A DNA stretch of 64,000 nt, taken from Collybia mongolica (Eukaryota; Basidiomycota; Agaricomycetes; Agaricales; Clitocybaceae). A model generated the notes under the pieces. The model ran no database searches, was not told the origin of the DNA, and saw nothing but the letters and a program-made list of their open reading frames with translations. Position numbers and translations under genes: made by a program. Of this stretch, positions 23,321 through 33,602 are shown in pieces. Numbering within the stretch: the first letter of the stretch is position 1; every line of letters begins with the position of its first letter. The stretch is from the NCBI GenBank assembly GCA_013420905.1, contig JAAXNY010000001.1:4402001-4466000 (forward strand), written 5' to 3'.

Positions 23321-25345
23321 TCAGCGTGCTGATGCTAAATCTTTGTGGGCGTGATGTCACTGAAAAAATTACGTGCCGGCGGATGAACTGTGTGTCCAGC
23401 CATGAAAACAACATGTAATCTGGGTTGTCACCGGATCCCAACTGAGCGGGCGAAGCAAACAACCAATGCATCCAAAAAAGGGATTCCCTCTCGAAAAGCT
23501 GTTGAACTGTACGGAAAAAAGCCAACGGTCTGGGCCTTCTTCACCGCCGCTGCTTGGTGGCCCGAAGCGCATCGAGGTCAGGAGGAATCCGAGTGTCACA
23601 CTGACGTCGCGGGCGCCAAAGCCCATACTACTAAGGCAAAACGGACCCAAGGATCCGTCATACTGATTATGTGCTGATTATCTTGGGGGGCGTGGACAGC
23701 AGTACTATCCCCTAATCGATACGTGGGACCTGAGTCTCCGAGTCGACGCCGTGTTCCCACGGTTGCGGAGCGAAAAATGGAGGATAGTCATAGCTGGGAG
23801 CCGGCGCGCGGGTGCCGGTCGACGCGAAACGTGGACGTGGAGGCGGCATAGCTGCGGCGCGAAAATGGAATGTAGTCGAGTTGGGGGGTTACGGCACCTC
23901 GAATTTCGGGCGAGCGATAGACACGGAGAAGGTCCAGGGTGGCGCGCCAGTTCCGTGCTCTAGGCATACAGGGGATATGATCTAGGCCGGATCAGCCTGT
24001 GTAGAGAATGGTGAGGCATTGACGAGGGGTAAAACCATCCCTTTGCTGAGCGTATGGAGGATAGTCATAGGGCTTGATCCGATGCATGATAATGAAGATA
24101 ACCCGTCCCCTAGTAAGAACACACCTCGATGTGGTAGGCGATATGGCCTTGACAGCTCCCATATAGAAGGTCCTGAATGAAATTTTGGTGGAATTGGCGG
24201 CCGGTAATCGAATCGATTGTGGGTCAATGGGGCCTCGTGAAAACGCTAGTCCTCGGAATAACTGTCAACTCGACGTGACTCCGGGGCGGGCAGTGGCGGA
24301 ACGCGGGCGGAGATACCTGGCACAGCACTGGGGAAACAATAAGCAGTCGTAAGTCTATGCCCTCCGCAACTGTCACATTAAGAGATAGAATTTAACGAAA
24401 TGGACAGGTGCCGGGATAGTCATTAACCTTACCTCCATTCTTATCTTGACGAGAGTGCGTGGACGCATTTTCCGTGCGCAATTGTGGTGACTCCCGGTGA
24501 GATAAACGATCGGTGAATTAGGACATCTGGGACGGGTTGTTGCCCGTATCTCGTTCCAAATCGAGTTGATCAAGCAGTGATGTAATTCCCAACGACAGCG
24601 AAGTTGTCCCTGTTATACCGTGTAGATGTTGAGTCAGGTCGCGTAGCTCATGATGGGAGGGGGAATGTAAGCTGTAAAGATAGTTCAAGAGGACATAAAA
24701 CATTTAGTACGGAGTCTAGGGTCGACTGGTAAAGCTAAAGTCCATATCCGTCGAAATGAAAGGGATGGCCTCGCAAGGAACAAGGAGTTTTCTGAAGGAA
24801 GTCCGAGTGCAAGATGATGTCGCTTAGGTCACGGGTTAGGGTCGAACCTTGGGTGTCTGATGTCCGCAAAAGGAAAGTCGGTCCCGACAAACAGGACGCT
24901 GCCAAACGATGCGTTTTCGTTACATGTTCTGTAGGGCCTATCTGGGGTTGCGCGTCCGGGGCCAATCTGTTGGAGTGCGTTGGCAGAGCTTGTGGGTCCC
25001 ATTGTTTTATCTATTGCGGGCAATTATTGGCGTAGAAAGCTAACCGAGTGTCATACTGGAGATGAGAATGGGCTTTTGGGTTTACGCGTTTGAAATACAA
25101 GAGCTGGAGGATTCTCCACTGCAGTACAAGGGGTTGTGATGGGGACGACTAGCTTCTTGGTTCATGACCAGGGTTTTCATGATCAACGAACAAGAACATC
25201 CAAAAGCAAAAGGGAAAGGACGATTTTCGAGACGCATGGAGAGGCCAGAAAAGGAAGGGCGACAAACGAATGACCGAAAAAGGAAGTGTGATCATTTGCG
25301 ATGGGATCTCGATCTTTGTTCTGTAAGGGTGTTGGTTTTTGAAGG

Positions 25346-25352
25346 TATATAA
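25346..25352 (+). promoter_or_regulatory. TATA box of clp1
   Basis: TATATAA lies 78-84 bp upstream of the clp1 start codon, a plausible distance for a fungal core promoter with a short 5' leader. Confidence 0.55.
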
Positions 25353-25429
25353 CCAACCGTCCATTTTTACTCCTTCGCTATCCAGCTCAACGCAGTTCCC
25401 ATCTCATCTCACCTCTTCCCCATACCATC

Positions 25430-26353
25430 ATGTTCCAGGTCGCGTCCCATCCCACCTCCTTCAGCAAGCACGGCCACAGCTACCACCAGTCATCGCCTGC
25501 ACCTGCCTCACCCACCGTACAGCTTCCTCGTACACTCGCTCGCCCACCCTTCGCTGAGGTGTCGCGCGATGCTATCATGGCTGTAGCACCCGAGCTCGCC
25601 AATGTCCCCGCAGAGTATATCAGAAGGAATCTGCGACCCAAGGCAAACCAGTACGTCCATTCTACATTACCGGCTATCATATATACTTACGTCCTTTGCC
25701 TCGGTAGAATGCTAGCAGGGATTTCTGCCCTCGCACCTTCACATCTCCCGACACAATTGCCCAGGTCCCACCTACCACCATCCCTCAACATCCCCCTGAG
25801 AGCTACCTCGACGTCACAGCCCAGCTACCCCACACACATCCTGGCCGTGTCGGCATCCAAATCGTCGTCTAATGATCAGCTCATGGTATTCCCAGTGCAC
25901 TCAGTCGTCCTCGCTTCACACTGTGCGCTACTTCCCCGGCTGCCCGCTTCGCATCAACAGCCGCATTCCCCCACACTCCAACTCCCCGTCTTACCCCTTT
26001 CCCTACCTTCCCCCGCTGCGTTCTCGATCCTCCACGCATTTATGTATACCCACCGCCTTGAATCAGTGCTAAAGGCGCTGTTCCCCGTCCCGGCCGGATT
26101 CCTCCAGTCCCTCTCTCACGGGGCTGTGCAATCCGCTTTGGCAAACGGCAGCACTCTCCATCAGCTGTCCTCATATCTTTGCTCCTCTGCATCATCTAAC
26201 CTCCACACTCTTACCACACATGCCGCACATGTCAAGGAGCTGTGGCAAAATATGGCCGCTCTTGGTCTCCACGATCCCGAACTTTGGGACACCATTGATC
26301 TTGCCTGGGAGATCGTCCTCGGCGCGCTTAACCTGGCAGCGGCCGGAAAATAG
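25430..26353 (+). CDS. clp1: Clp1-like sexual-development protein
   Basis: Two exons, 25430-25650 and 25708-26353, give 288 residues. The intron (57 bp, gtacgt...tag) is a multiple of three with no stop, so the frame also reads through unspliced. Splicing joins K-A-N-Q to M-L-A-G, as in the family. The segment from A-E-Y-I-R-R to the end (L-P-V-L-P-L-S-L-P-S-P-A-A-F; M-Y-T-H-R-L; A-A-H-V-K-E-L-W-Q; D-P-E-L-W-D-T) matches the basidiomycete Clp1 family. In Coprinopsis, clp1 acts downstream of the A mating-type homeodomain proteins and is needed for clamp-cell formation; the biochemical activity is unknown. No membrane segment or known fold is visible. The Ser/Pro-rich N-terminal 40 residues are probably disordered. 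Confidence 0.9.
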   Translation: MFQVASHPTSFSKHGHSYHQSSPAPASPTVQLPRTLARPPFAEVSRDAIMAVAPELANVPAEYIRRNLRPKANQYVHSTLPAIIYTYVLCLGRMLAGISALAPSHLPTQLPRSHLPPSLNIPLRATSTSQPSYPTHILAVSASKSSSNDQLMVFPVHSVVLASHCALLPRLPASHQQPHSPTLQLPVLPLSLPSPAAFSILHAFMYTHRLESVLKALFPVPAGFLQSLSHGAVQSALANGSTLHQLSSYLCSSASSNLHTLTTHAAHVKELWQNMAALGLHDPELWDTIDLAWEIVLGALNLAAAGK

Positions 26354-26876
26354 AGGCCATGGCCACCGCTCCGCCGCTTCAGGCGCCTTCTATATATATA
26401 CCATAAAAGACTCCCCCAAAAAACCGATTCACATCTCTCGGCACACATCCCTATCGCGCAACTGGTCGCGAACTACTGTATTTCTAGGATCACGGCTTTG
26501 CAATACCTGTATCTTTGGCTCTTCGCTTTCTCTGCTCATATACATACCCGCCTCACTCAACAACTCCATGTGTCTATAACTCTTCGCCCTTACCTATACC
26601 TTTACAGTAGCACAAAATCTGTTAATTCTAACAATGTAGCAATTTATCTTGATCTTCTCTAAACTGCCGTTTCGTTCCAGTCAGATTTTAACTTTAAATG
26701 ATTAAAATTCACATGGCCATTAATGATAAGCTTGCTACTTCTCGGGTTTTTACCAAACCACGCGCTGACGCGACGCGAATCACGTGCCAGCATGTGATCT
26801 TACACGCTTCACGTCGCCTCCAAAAAGCTTTCGCTTTTTGTTCTTCCTTTCTGGAAAGTCTGCATCCCAGTTTGTG
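26354..26876. other. Intergenic between clp1 and the second MYND gene
   Basis: 523 bp. Contains acgcg-rich motifs (acgcgctgacgcgacgcg near 26759-26777) about 100 bp before the next start, possibly regulatory. No gene recognised. Confidence 0.5.
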
Positions 26877-28011
26877 ATGTCGAACATGGCTCACATCTCA
26901 TTCAATTCACTCGTACACCCGGATGCTGAAGCAGATTTCCAGATCCTCGCTTCGACACGTAAGGAGGTGAAAAGGAATTTGGCACAACATGAAGAGGAAC
27001 GGAGGTGTAGTAAGTGTGGGAAGCCCGGCTCAAATTCTGGACTGAAGACGTGCGGAGGAGTAAGGAGCATACTCTCTGACTCGCCATTACTCACCTACAG
27101 ACTATATCCAGTGTAAATTGAATCGTTACTGCTCTCGAGAGGTGAGTCATAGCCCAGGTTCGCCACACAGGATACTCAGGGCTAACCTTCCGCCCAGTGT
27201 CAGGTTTCCGACTGGTACCTTAGCTCTTCAGGAAATCCTCTTGGGCCCATCTAACCCTCTGACTCCTCCCAAAGGCCCGACCACAAGAAGCCCTGCAAAG
27301 CGCACCGCGAGACCAACGTCTACGAGGAAGAGTGGCGACACCTGGACCTCGCCATCAAGCTCGCGCAGCGGGTGCCGGGCAGCGACTACCTGATGCACCT
27401 CTTCCAGCTCTACGCCATCCTCAGCATGGACCTCCTCGCGCGCCCGGACAATGCGCTCACCACCATGCTCGAGGTGACTGTCTCGACGCTCCCAGCGGAC
27501 ACCATAGGCGCGCTGAAGGCAATGATGAACAACCGCGACACATCCAAGTTCGAGGTCATGCTCCACATCGCGGAGCTGCGGGTCGTCGCGCAGGACCTCA
27601 CGCTGGCGATGCGGCGCGAGCTCGACGACGTGCGCGCGAAACCAGGCATAGAGGCGACTACGGTTGTGCCGGTGTATTTTACGAATGGGACCAACGTGTT
27701 TTTTCACCCCGTGCGGCTATTTCCACCTGCGATCAAGGATGCGCGCGAGCGCTTGCCGTTTCACATGAAGTCTGCGTTGTTGGATGGTGTTAAAGAACTG
27801 CCGCTTGATGAGTCGAACATTAGAGAGTTAGTTCCACCTTTTTTTTTTTCGATAACTTTGTGAGGGATATTGATGTTATGTCTGAAGCATGATGAACTCA
27901 TTGATTCGCATGGACAAGAAGAATCAGATGAGATTACATGCTGTATGTTAATTCCTACTGATTCGAGAATATTCCCCACCTGATCCCCATATTTGCAGAC
28001 ACCGAAATAAA
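26877..28011 (+). CDS. MYND-type zinc-finger protein (small)
   Basis: Six exons (26877-27059, 27112-27141, 27198-27214, 27275-27826, 27888-27942, 28000-28011) give 282 residues. The finger spans four exons: C-S-K-C-G-K, L-K-T-C-G-G-C, R-Y-C-S-R-E-C-Q, D-W-P-D-H-K-K-P-C, all eight ligands present. Exon 3 is only 17 nt. The rest is an alpha-helical domain with no catalytic motif. The last two short exons are the best in-phase solution; without them the protein would end at 27863 after a Phe-rich tail read from a poly-T tract. Intron-poor GC-rich exon 4 contrasts with its surroundings. Function unknown; probably a protein-interaction factor. Confidence 0.8.
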
Positions 28012-29420
28012 GTACAGGAAAGCAAATCTAGAACGTTAGAGAAAATGTGCGTCCCGCTGCATCTTCTTGATATCCTACTAGCTCCTTGCCCAGTAATTTA
28101 CAACATAATTCTATACGTCACGCATCGATTGATTTGTTACGCTCTTTATACTCACCACATACTGAATAATACACACCCAAATTATGGACACCTATTTATC
28201 GCCCATGTTCTAACATCGGCTCATGAAGAGCGGGGGGAAGACATGTATATCATCGGAATACCAGGATGCACTAATCTTAGAAACAGTCCTTGAACTCTGA
28301 TTGGGGGGAAGAGCATTGCAGGCACCTGGGTTACATGAACCAACTGTTTCTGGTTTAGTGGAGCTCAACGTCATACTTCTACTCGCAGCGGTGAATCGAT
28401 GAGTGAATGATTACTGGGAAGAATATATGACAGCGTCAAAAGAAAGGGTGGAATTAGGAATATACAGTTCCCAACAGATCCTCGACGCGACGCGACACGA
28501 CACGTATCACGTGACTTCCACGCGCGATGGTCCCAACACCACTTCCGGAGAGAGCCGAGTCATCTTCCCCTGCCAACTTACGATTTTCCAAAATTGTCGT
28601 ATATCGTTTACCATTCTCGCGAATCCAAATCTTTCATGCAATGATTTTGGGCACAATCTCGGCAGATGCGACGGATGGAGACAAGGACTAGGACCCCCGT
28701 GCTACACAACGGCCCGTGAGTCAAGAGCAGCGACTGCTTGATGGACTTCCTTCTCGATTCACAAGAACTCGCCGAACGGCAATATAGAGCTATCCTCGTC
28801 ACCCTTGTAGCTCTACGGCTACAACGGAGTTAGCTTCGATGGTAAATGCCACATATGCTTACAGTGTTTTGACTCAGCAGCCTGATATGCAGCTCTGAAG
28901 CTCCTCAAATCTGGCTCAAGTCGACAGGCCCCCGGAAGCTCCCCAGTAGGGGAGCTTCCGGGGCCTCATCATGACCATATCTCACAGGTTTATGCAAGAA
29001 AGCTGGAGTGCAAAATCGACCCTAACCTGGGGCACTACTTCTGCGATACCAATGCAACCGGAAGTATGCGTGTTTTCAGGTGAACCGAAAACTCTTTTAG
29101 TATATCTCAAAATCATGCATATCAGAAGGTCCGGAATCCTCTTCGAAACCAAACTCCTGTTTTCGAGTGCAGAAATTTTTGTAATTCAGGCCTCGAAAAC
29201 TTGAGCCACCATAAACCTAGTGGAACCCATTACATGCATTACAATTGCAAACAATGTCGACCCTTTATGCCCTCGAGAGATCACTATCAACAACTTAATC
29301 ATTATTCAGTCGCTTTGAGAGCGCTCAGGGTTGACTACCATTTTATTCACTCTTGCTTCAAACGATGACTGTCATACTCACTCTTGTATTCCATCCTTAC
29401 CCTCTCTCGTTTTCACCTTT
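28012..29420. other. Intergenic region with strong hairpins
   Basis: About 1.4 kb without a recognisable gene. It contains a GC-rich near-perfect hairpin (28926-28966) and a smaller one at about 28807-28826 (ttgtagc / gctacaa). The segment 28970-29215, downstream of the large hairpin, looks like non-coding repeat sequence, but no second copy exists in the window to prove it. Confidence 0.45.
28926..28966. repeat. GC-rich near-perfect inverted repeat (hairpin)
   Basis: Left arm 28926-28944 and right arm 28949-28966 pair over 18 bp with a single extra C in the left arm and a 4-nt loop (agta). Such a stem would be very stable. It could be a transposon end, a termination/pausing structure or a mobile GC cluster. 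Confidence 0.75.
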
Positions 29421-31604
29421 ATGTCCATAGTCATTGCAGATCTTACCGTCGCCCATGCTGCCACCATTATTAATGTTATCATAACCATCCTCCAATACTC
29501 CCTTGGACTTGCACTAGTCACTCTCCTTCTCTACCTCCTCCCACCATCAAACTCGGCTAACACTTGGAGTGTGGCCGCTAGACAGGTCCATACCTCCCTG
29601 TGGCCAATCGTTCTTCGGTGCGCGCCTTCTAATGCCAGCACTCGTATCGACATCTTCTCCAAATTATCCTTCATCAGCGCCCTGCTCGTGGTTGCATGTG
29701 GGATCATCACGCCTTTGGGCCTGAGACAAGGTCCTACTGTCCCTTCCAATTTTCGTACCGTGGATGCACACTTCGTCAAAGACAATTCGCCGCTTGGCCT
29801 TGCGACTTCACCTCGACAGGATTTCAAGTACAGTCGTATTTGCGGAGGATTGAGCAATGTTGTCTGTCCCGGCAATACCCCTGATACCATTAACAACACA
29901 GAAATCCCCCCTTCTATCCTCGAGAAATTTTCGAGCACCCCTCATGGACCATTCAATATGCAATTTCGGCGGTATTATACCAGCAGAGCAGGGTACAATT
30001 TTTCGGTGACGAAGGCTCAGATTGGTGTGGTGGAGTCTATGGTTCTCCGTGATGGAATTTTCGCTGTTGAAGGGCTCATGGTTGATATGAGCGATTCTCC
30101 TGGTATTGGTTTTCTGAACCACACAACACCTTTTTTGAAGAAAGGTGGTACATGGTCCCAGGAAACTTTGTGGCTGGAACCCGTCACAACTTGTGTCAAT
30201 ACAAACTTGACTATCGACTACGTCCTTATAGACGATTTCAACAATTTCAAGGTCACCCAATTTAACCTCACCGATCGAGGCGGTTTTGTGAACCTCACAA
30301 CGGAATACCCAACCATGTCTTGGGATGGACAGAACATCAATCTCTACGAGCATGCATATAGAGGGGCGGTCTTTAGCAACCACTTTACGATGAAGGCATT
30401 TAATAACATGACTCGGAATGAGAGTTATATCGGAAAGGCATATCCCTTGAATAGCTCCAGCGCGTCTTTTCATGTGGGAGAAATGTCCACCATGGATTTG
30501 AAGTACCTACCGAACGCGACTCAACTCAATGTGGAAATGACATGCATAGGGTATGGAGGTGGTGACATTAGTAACATCACTAATGTCGGTGTTCAATGTG
30601 GGTTGTTCGCTGGACCAGCTCGACGAACCGATGGAGGAGGTGAGAGAATTCCTTCACTCGACTCAATATGGTCGCAGACTCTGCATGTATGTGCAAGCGC
30701 GACTCGTGCGAGTATTCAAACAGTGACCTTCACCACCAATTCCTCGGAGAATCTCGGCAACCTCCAAATTGTGCGAAGACCAAGCAACACGTCCGTGTTG
30801 TGGGCGATGGAGAGAAGCAATATGACCATTGCAGATCTTGACCCTTTTTGGGGACGCGTTATGGACAAGTACGAGTCGGATCCTTCGCTATGGACGGTTC
30901 GCAGTAATGCGTTCTATGTACCAGCAGGATATGTGGACCTTCTGGGTTTTATCAATACTGGACAGCCATCTACTGTCCCTGGGGCCGCTTGGTCACAGGT
31001 TTATGCCACCACTGCTCTCAGTTCGAACGACCTTGATTACAGCGGCAAGGGCAATTACGCGCTTCTGACCAAGTGGCAGACTCTTCTCGCGAGAAGCCCT
31101 GAACTTGGACATGCCCAGATTCGTAATCTAATTTGGACCGACGTCGTCGCTAACAGCTTGGTTGGATTGGAAACACATTCCAAACTCGTCGTTGCAAATC
31201 TCAGGCCTTCAGTGGCGTACGACCTCAAATACGGGATACCATTGCTGATCGCCTTTATTATCTGGGTGCCATCGTGTGTGGCGTCAACTTTCGTCCTTCT
31301 TCTCGGCTTGCTCAAGGTATCTCACATTCGTAATTTCATCAATCACACAGCGGTCGGAAGGCTAGCCCTGGGATATTCTGCGCTGGCTACGGATGATAGT
31401 ACCCCCAAATGTATATTTTCACTGTTTCGTGGTTTCACATCTAACTTCCTTTTGACAGATTCTGAGCTAATTCATCCTAGTGAGGATGAGTGGCAGAAAA
31501 TAACAGGGAAAACTATCATTTCTTTCCGTCCCATCGTCGATGTGCAACAAAGAGGAAGCGAAGTGTTATACAGCGAGTTAAGAGAAAGGTCTCCCAACCT
31601 TTGA
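29421..31604 (+). CDS. Large membrane glycoprotein of unknown function
   Basis: The first in-frame ATG is 29421; the open frame extends upstream only with a non-ATG codon. A probable 48-bp intron (31411-31458, gtatat...gacag) is in frame and leaves 711 residues. Two membrane segments lie near the N-terminus (about 14-40 and 82-100) and one near the C-terminus (about 606-631). The roughly 500 residues between them carry many N-x-S/T sites (for example N-M-T, N-L-T, N-H-T, N-S-S) and paired cysteines, so this is probably an extracytoplasmic domain. The cytoplasmic tail is about 80 residues. This topology is common in uncharacterised Agaricomycete membrane-protein families. I recognise no enzymatic motif. 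Confidence 0.8.
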   Translation: MSIVIADLTVAHAATIINVIITILQYSLGLALVTLLLYLLPPSNSANTWSVAARQVHTSLWPIVLRCAPSNASTRIDIFSKLSFISALLVVACGIITPLGLRQGPTVPSNFRTVDAHFVKDNSPLGLATSPRQDFKYSRICGGLSNVVCPGNTPDTINNTEIPPSILEKFSSTPHGPFNMQFRRYYTSRAGYNFSVTKAQIGVVESMVLRDGIFAVEGLMVDMSDSPGIGFLNHTTPFLKKGGTWSQETLWLEPVTTCVNTNLTIDYVLIDDFNNFKVTQFNLTDRGGFVNLTTEYPTMSWDGQNINLYEHAYRGAVFSNHFTMKAFNNMTRNESYIGKAYPLNSSSASFHVGEMSTMDLKYLPNATQLNVEMTCIGYGGGDISNITNVGVQCGLFAGPARRTDGGGERIPSLDSIWSQTLHVCASATRASIQTVTFTTNSSENLGNLQIVRRPSNTSVLWAMERSNMTIADLDPFWGRVMDKYESDPSLWTVRSNAFYVPAGYVDLLGFINTGQPSTVPGAAWSQVYATTALSSNDLDYSGKGNYALLTKWQTLLARSPELGHAQIRNLIWTDVVANSLVGLETHSKLVVANLRPSVAYDLKYGIPLLIAFIIWVPSCVASTFVLLLGLLKVSHIRNFINHTAVGRLALGYSALATDDSTPKCIFSLFRGFTSNFLLTDSELIHPSEDEWQKITGKTIISFRPIVDVQQRGSEVLYSELRERSPNL

Positions 31605-32471
31605 GCAATAGTTTTAATGGGTTCAGGTCCATCTGCACCTCGATTGGTAACAACTTGGTGACATGCCTTCATATATTGCGGCCCAGGAGGCTTAGTTTGT
31701 TATTTTATTATTCCAATAATATAATGCTTGTGACAAGTGTCCTTCCCTCGTTTCGTTTGATTCTTTAGGCTTGGCACTGACATTATGTTCTTTTAGTGAT
31801 AGGATCAGCAGCGTGGCCGTTAGATAATCGTACAAGGCGGCTGGCTTATCAGCGAGTAAAAGGTAAGACTGGGTTGAACGATATGTGTTGAGGCGTGAGC
31901 ACAATTAATTCCCCACTCATGGAAACCGCCGCCACCTTGCGCCGTCATCTAAATTTTGTTTCTAGCCTAGGGGAGACTGTCTACGGAAACTAATAGCACT
32001 CCCTAAGATCAGTGACACAAGGAATAATGATACAATCCTGTTACACGGGGTATAAAAGGCCCGGCGGTGGAAAAGCGTCTGAGAAACGTCTGATATAGCT
32101 CAACTTGAAGCACACCCTTATTAGTCACGGACCAAACTTTGAACAGTTTGAGGATGATGGATTAGGCTTCTTTGTTGATAGGTGAATGATTGCACCACCA
32201 AGCCGTGAACTCGATTTTGGGTAAGATGAGTAGGATGGCACAGTTGAAATCCCGGATCAAGGGTTCGAGAGGTCCCAATGGGTTAGGATATTATTACCCG
32301 TTGGCGGACTTCATAAACCTTGGACGTGTTGAATGCTGCGTGACATAAATTGACAGCGGGTCGAATGCGTCGCCGTCCTGAGATGGAGGTTGATTGACCA
32401 AGAACGTCGAAAAAAACCATTATAAATCCGATGAACTGTTGAAACCCAGCTCCTCTTATCTCGTCCCCACG
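31605..32471. other. Intergenic upstream of the peroxygenase-family gene
   Basis: 867 bp. TATA-like motifs tataaaa (32051-32057) and tataaat (32421-32427); the latter is 45-51 bp before the next start codon. No coding sequence recognised. Confidence 0.5.
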
Positions 32472-33464
32472 ATGTATTCTCTCGCCTCTACTACAGGCTT
32501 CGTCGTCACCAATATAACGCGACTGGTCGTCCTGGTATGGGACATTTACTTGACACTCTTCAACTGTATTGCACCTAGCCGACGACCTGGACATGTAATA
32601 CCGCAAGGGCAACCCGGCGCGGGTGGCAAATGGCCTGAGTACATCGCACCCAAGGAGGGTGACAGTCGCAGCGCATGCCCAGCGTTAAATGCAATGGCCA
32701 ACCACGGTACGTTTTGTCACACCGAGTTTCTGCGAAGTCTTTATATTCGCGTATAGGGATTCTCCCTCGGAACGGGAAGAATATATCATTCAAAGAGCTC
32801 AATCGTGCGACGAGCGCTACATATAATTTCGGAGAGACGTTCTGCTTCACTGTTTCCAATTTCAGTGCAGGAATGCTCGGGAAGAGCTATGAGAAGGGCA
32901 CCTGCAACCTGGCCGATCTCAACGTCCACAACGGAATAGAGCACGACGCGTCTGTTACTCGTGTGTAGCGTTCCCTGTAGGGTCTATTTGGCGTGTTCTA
33001 ACGGGCATCTGTTCTAGGCGATGATTCAGTTCATCAGCCTGATCAGGGGAAGCCCAATATCCCGATCATCGAAGCATTGCTCAAGTCGGCTACAGAAAAG
33101 GATGCACAAGGAAATCCGCAGTTGACGATCGAAGACGTCGCGTGGTTTATGGCGAAGCGACGCGTCGATGCTAAAGCGACAAACCCAAACTATTCTTTGA
33201 GTTTATTCCATCGGGCATTCGGATTCACCAAGTTTGTTGGCCGATTTCGTATCTATATTAGCTCTGATGAAATCCACTAGCACATCGTTCCTCTTGACGG
33301 CATTTGGGGGTCGGGTCAGTGATCTCGAAAAGATCCTCCTTGAGGAGCGTTTACCGGAAGGTTGGGAGCCCGCATGCAAGGAACAAAAGGGGCTGTCGCT
33401 TTCCGTGCTCGCCATCACGGCGTTGAAAGTCGAAGTGGGTGCAATTATGGGGCGGAGTGACTGA
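32472..33464 (+). CDS. Chloroperoxidase/unspecific-peroxygenase family heme protein
   Basis: Four exons (32472-32706, 32757-32960, 33018-33231, 33281-33464) give 278 residues. The proximal-ligand motif is A-C-P-A-L-N-A-M-A-N-H-G with Cys69, the expected heme-thiolate ligand. An acid-base motif E-H-D lies at residues 140-142 (N-G-I-E-H-D-A-S-V). F-G-G-R-V-S-D-L-E and L-P-E-G-W-E are also family signatures. Residues 8-31 are a hydrophobic segment, so this member looks membrane-anchored or retained rather than freely secreted. Known relatives use hydrogen peroxide to oxidise, halogenate or hydroxylate organic substrates; the substrate here is unknown. The last intron uses an acceptor 19 bp past the first tag; only that choice keeps F-L-L-T-A-F-G-G in frame. 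Confidence 0.85.
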
Positions 33465-33602
33465 AATTAGCTGGTATTGGTAAGTATGATGTGTAAATAG
33501 AGTGTTCCTTGTCGTCCTCAGTGAAAAATAAAAGTCGTGTCCAGTCGGTGCCTAGACCGAAATCTCTTTTTTACTGTGTCGTCGCTCGCATGCGGCAAAT
33601 TA

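Larger units (their letters stand above)
21573..25429. other. 3.9-kb gene-free region upstream of clp1
   Basis: No frame in this stretch resembles a protein I know, and all open frames are short. It contains a decayed tandem repeat at about 22560-23320, a 17-bp direct repeat (atggaggatagtcatag at 23777 and 24054) and a TATA box just before clp1. A further fragment (tctgatgtccgcaaa near 24857) echoes the repeat core at about 22878. It may be old transposon debris and/or a long regulatory region for clp1. Confidence 0.5.
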
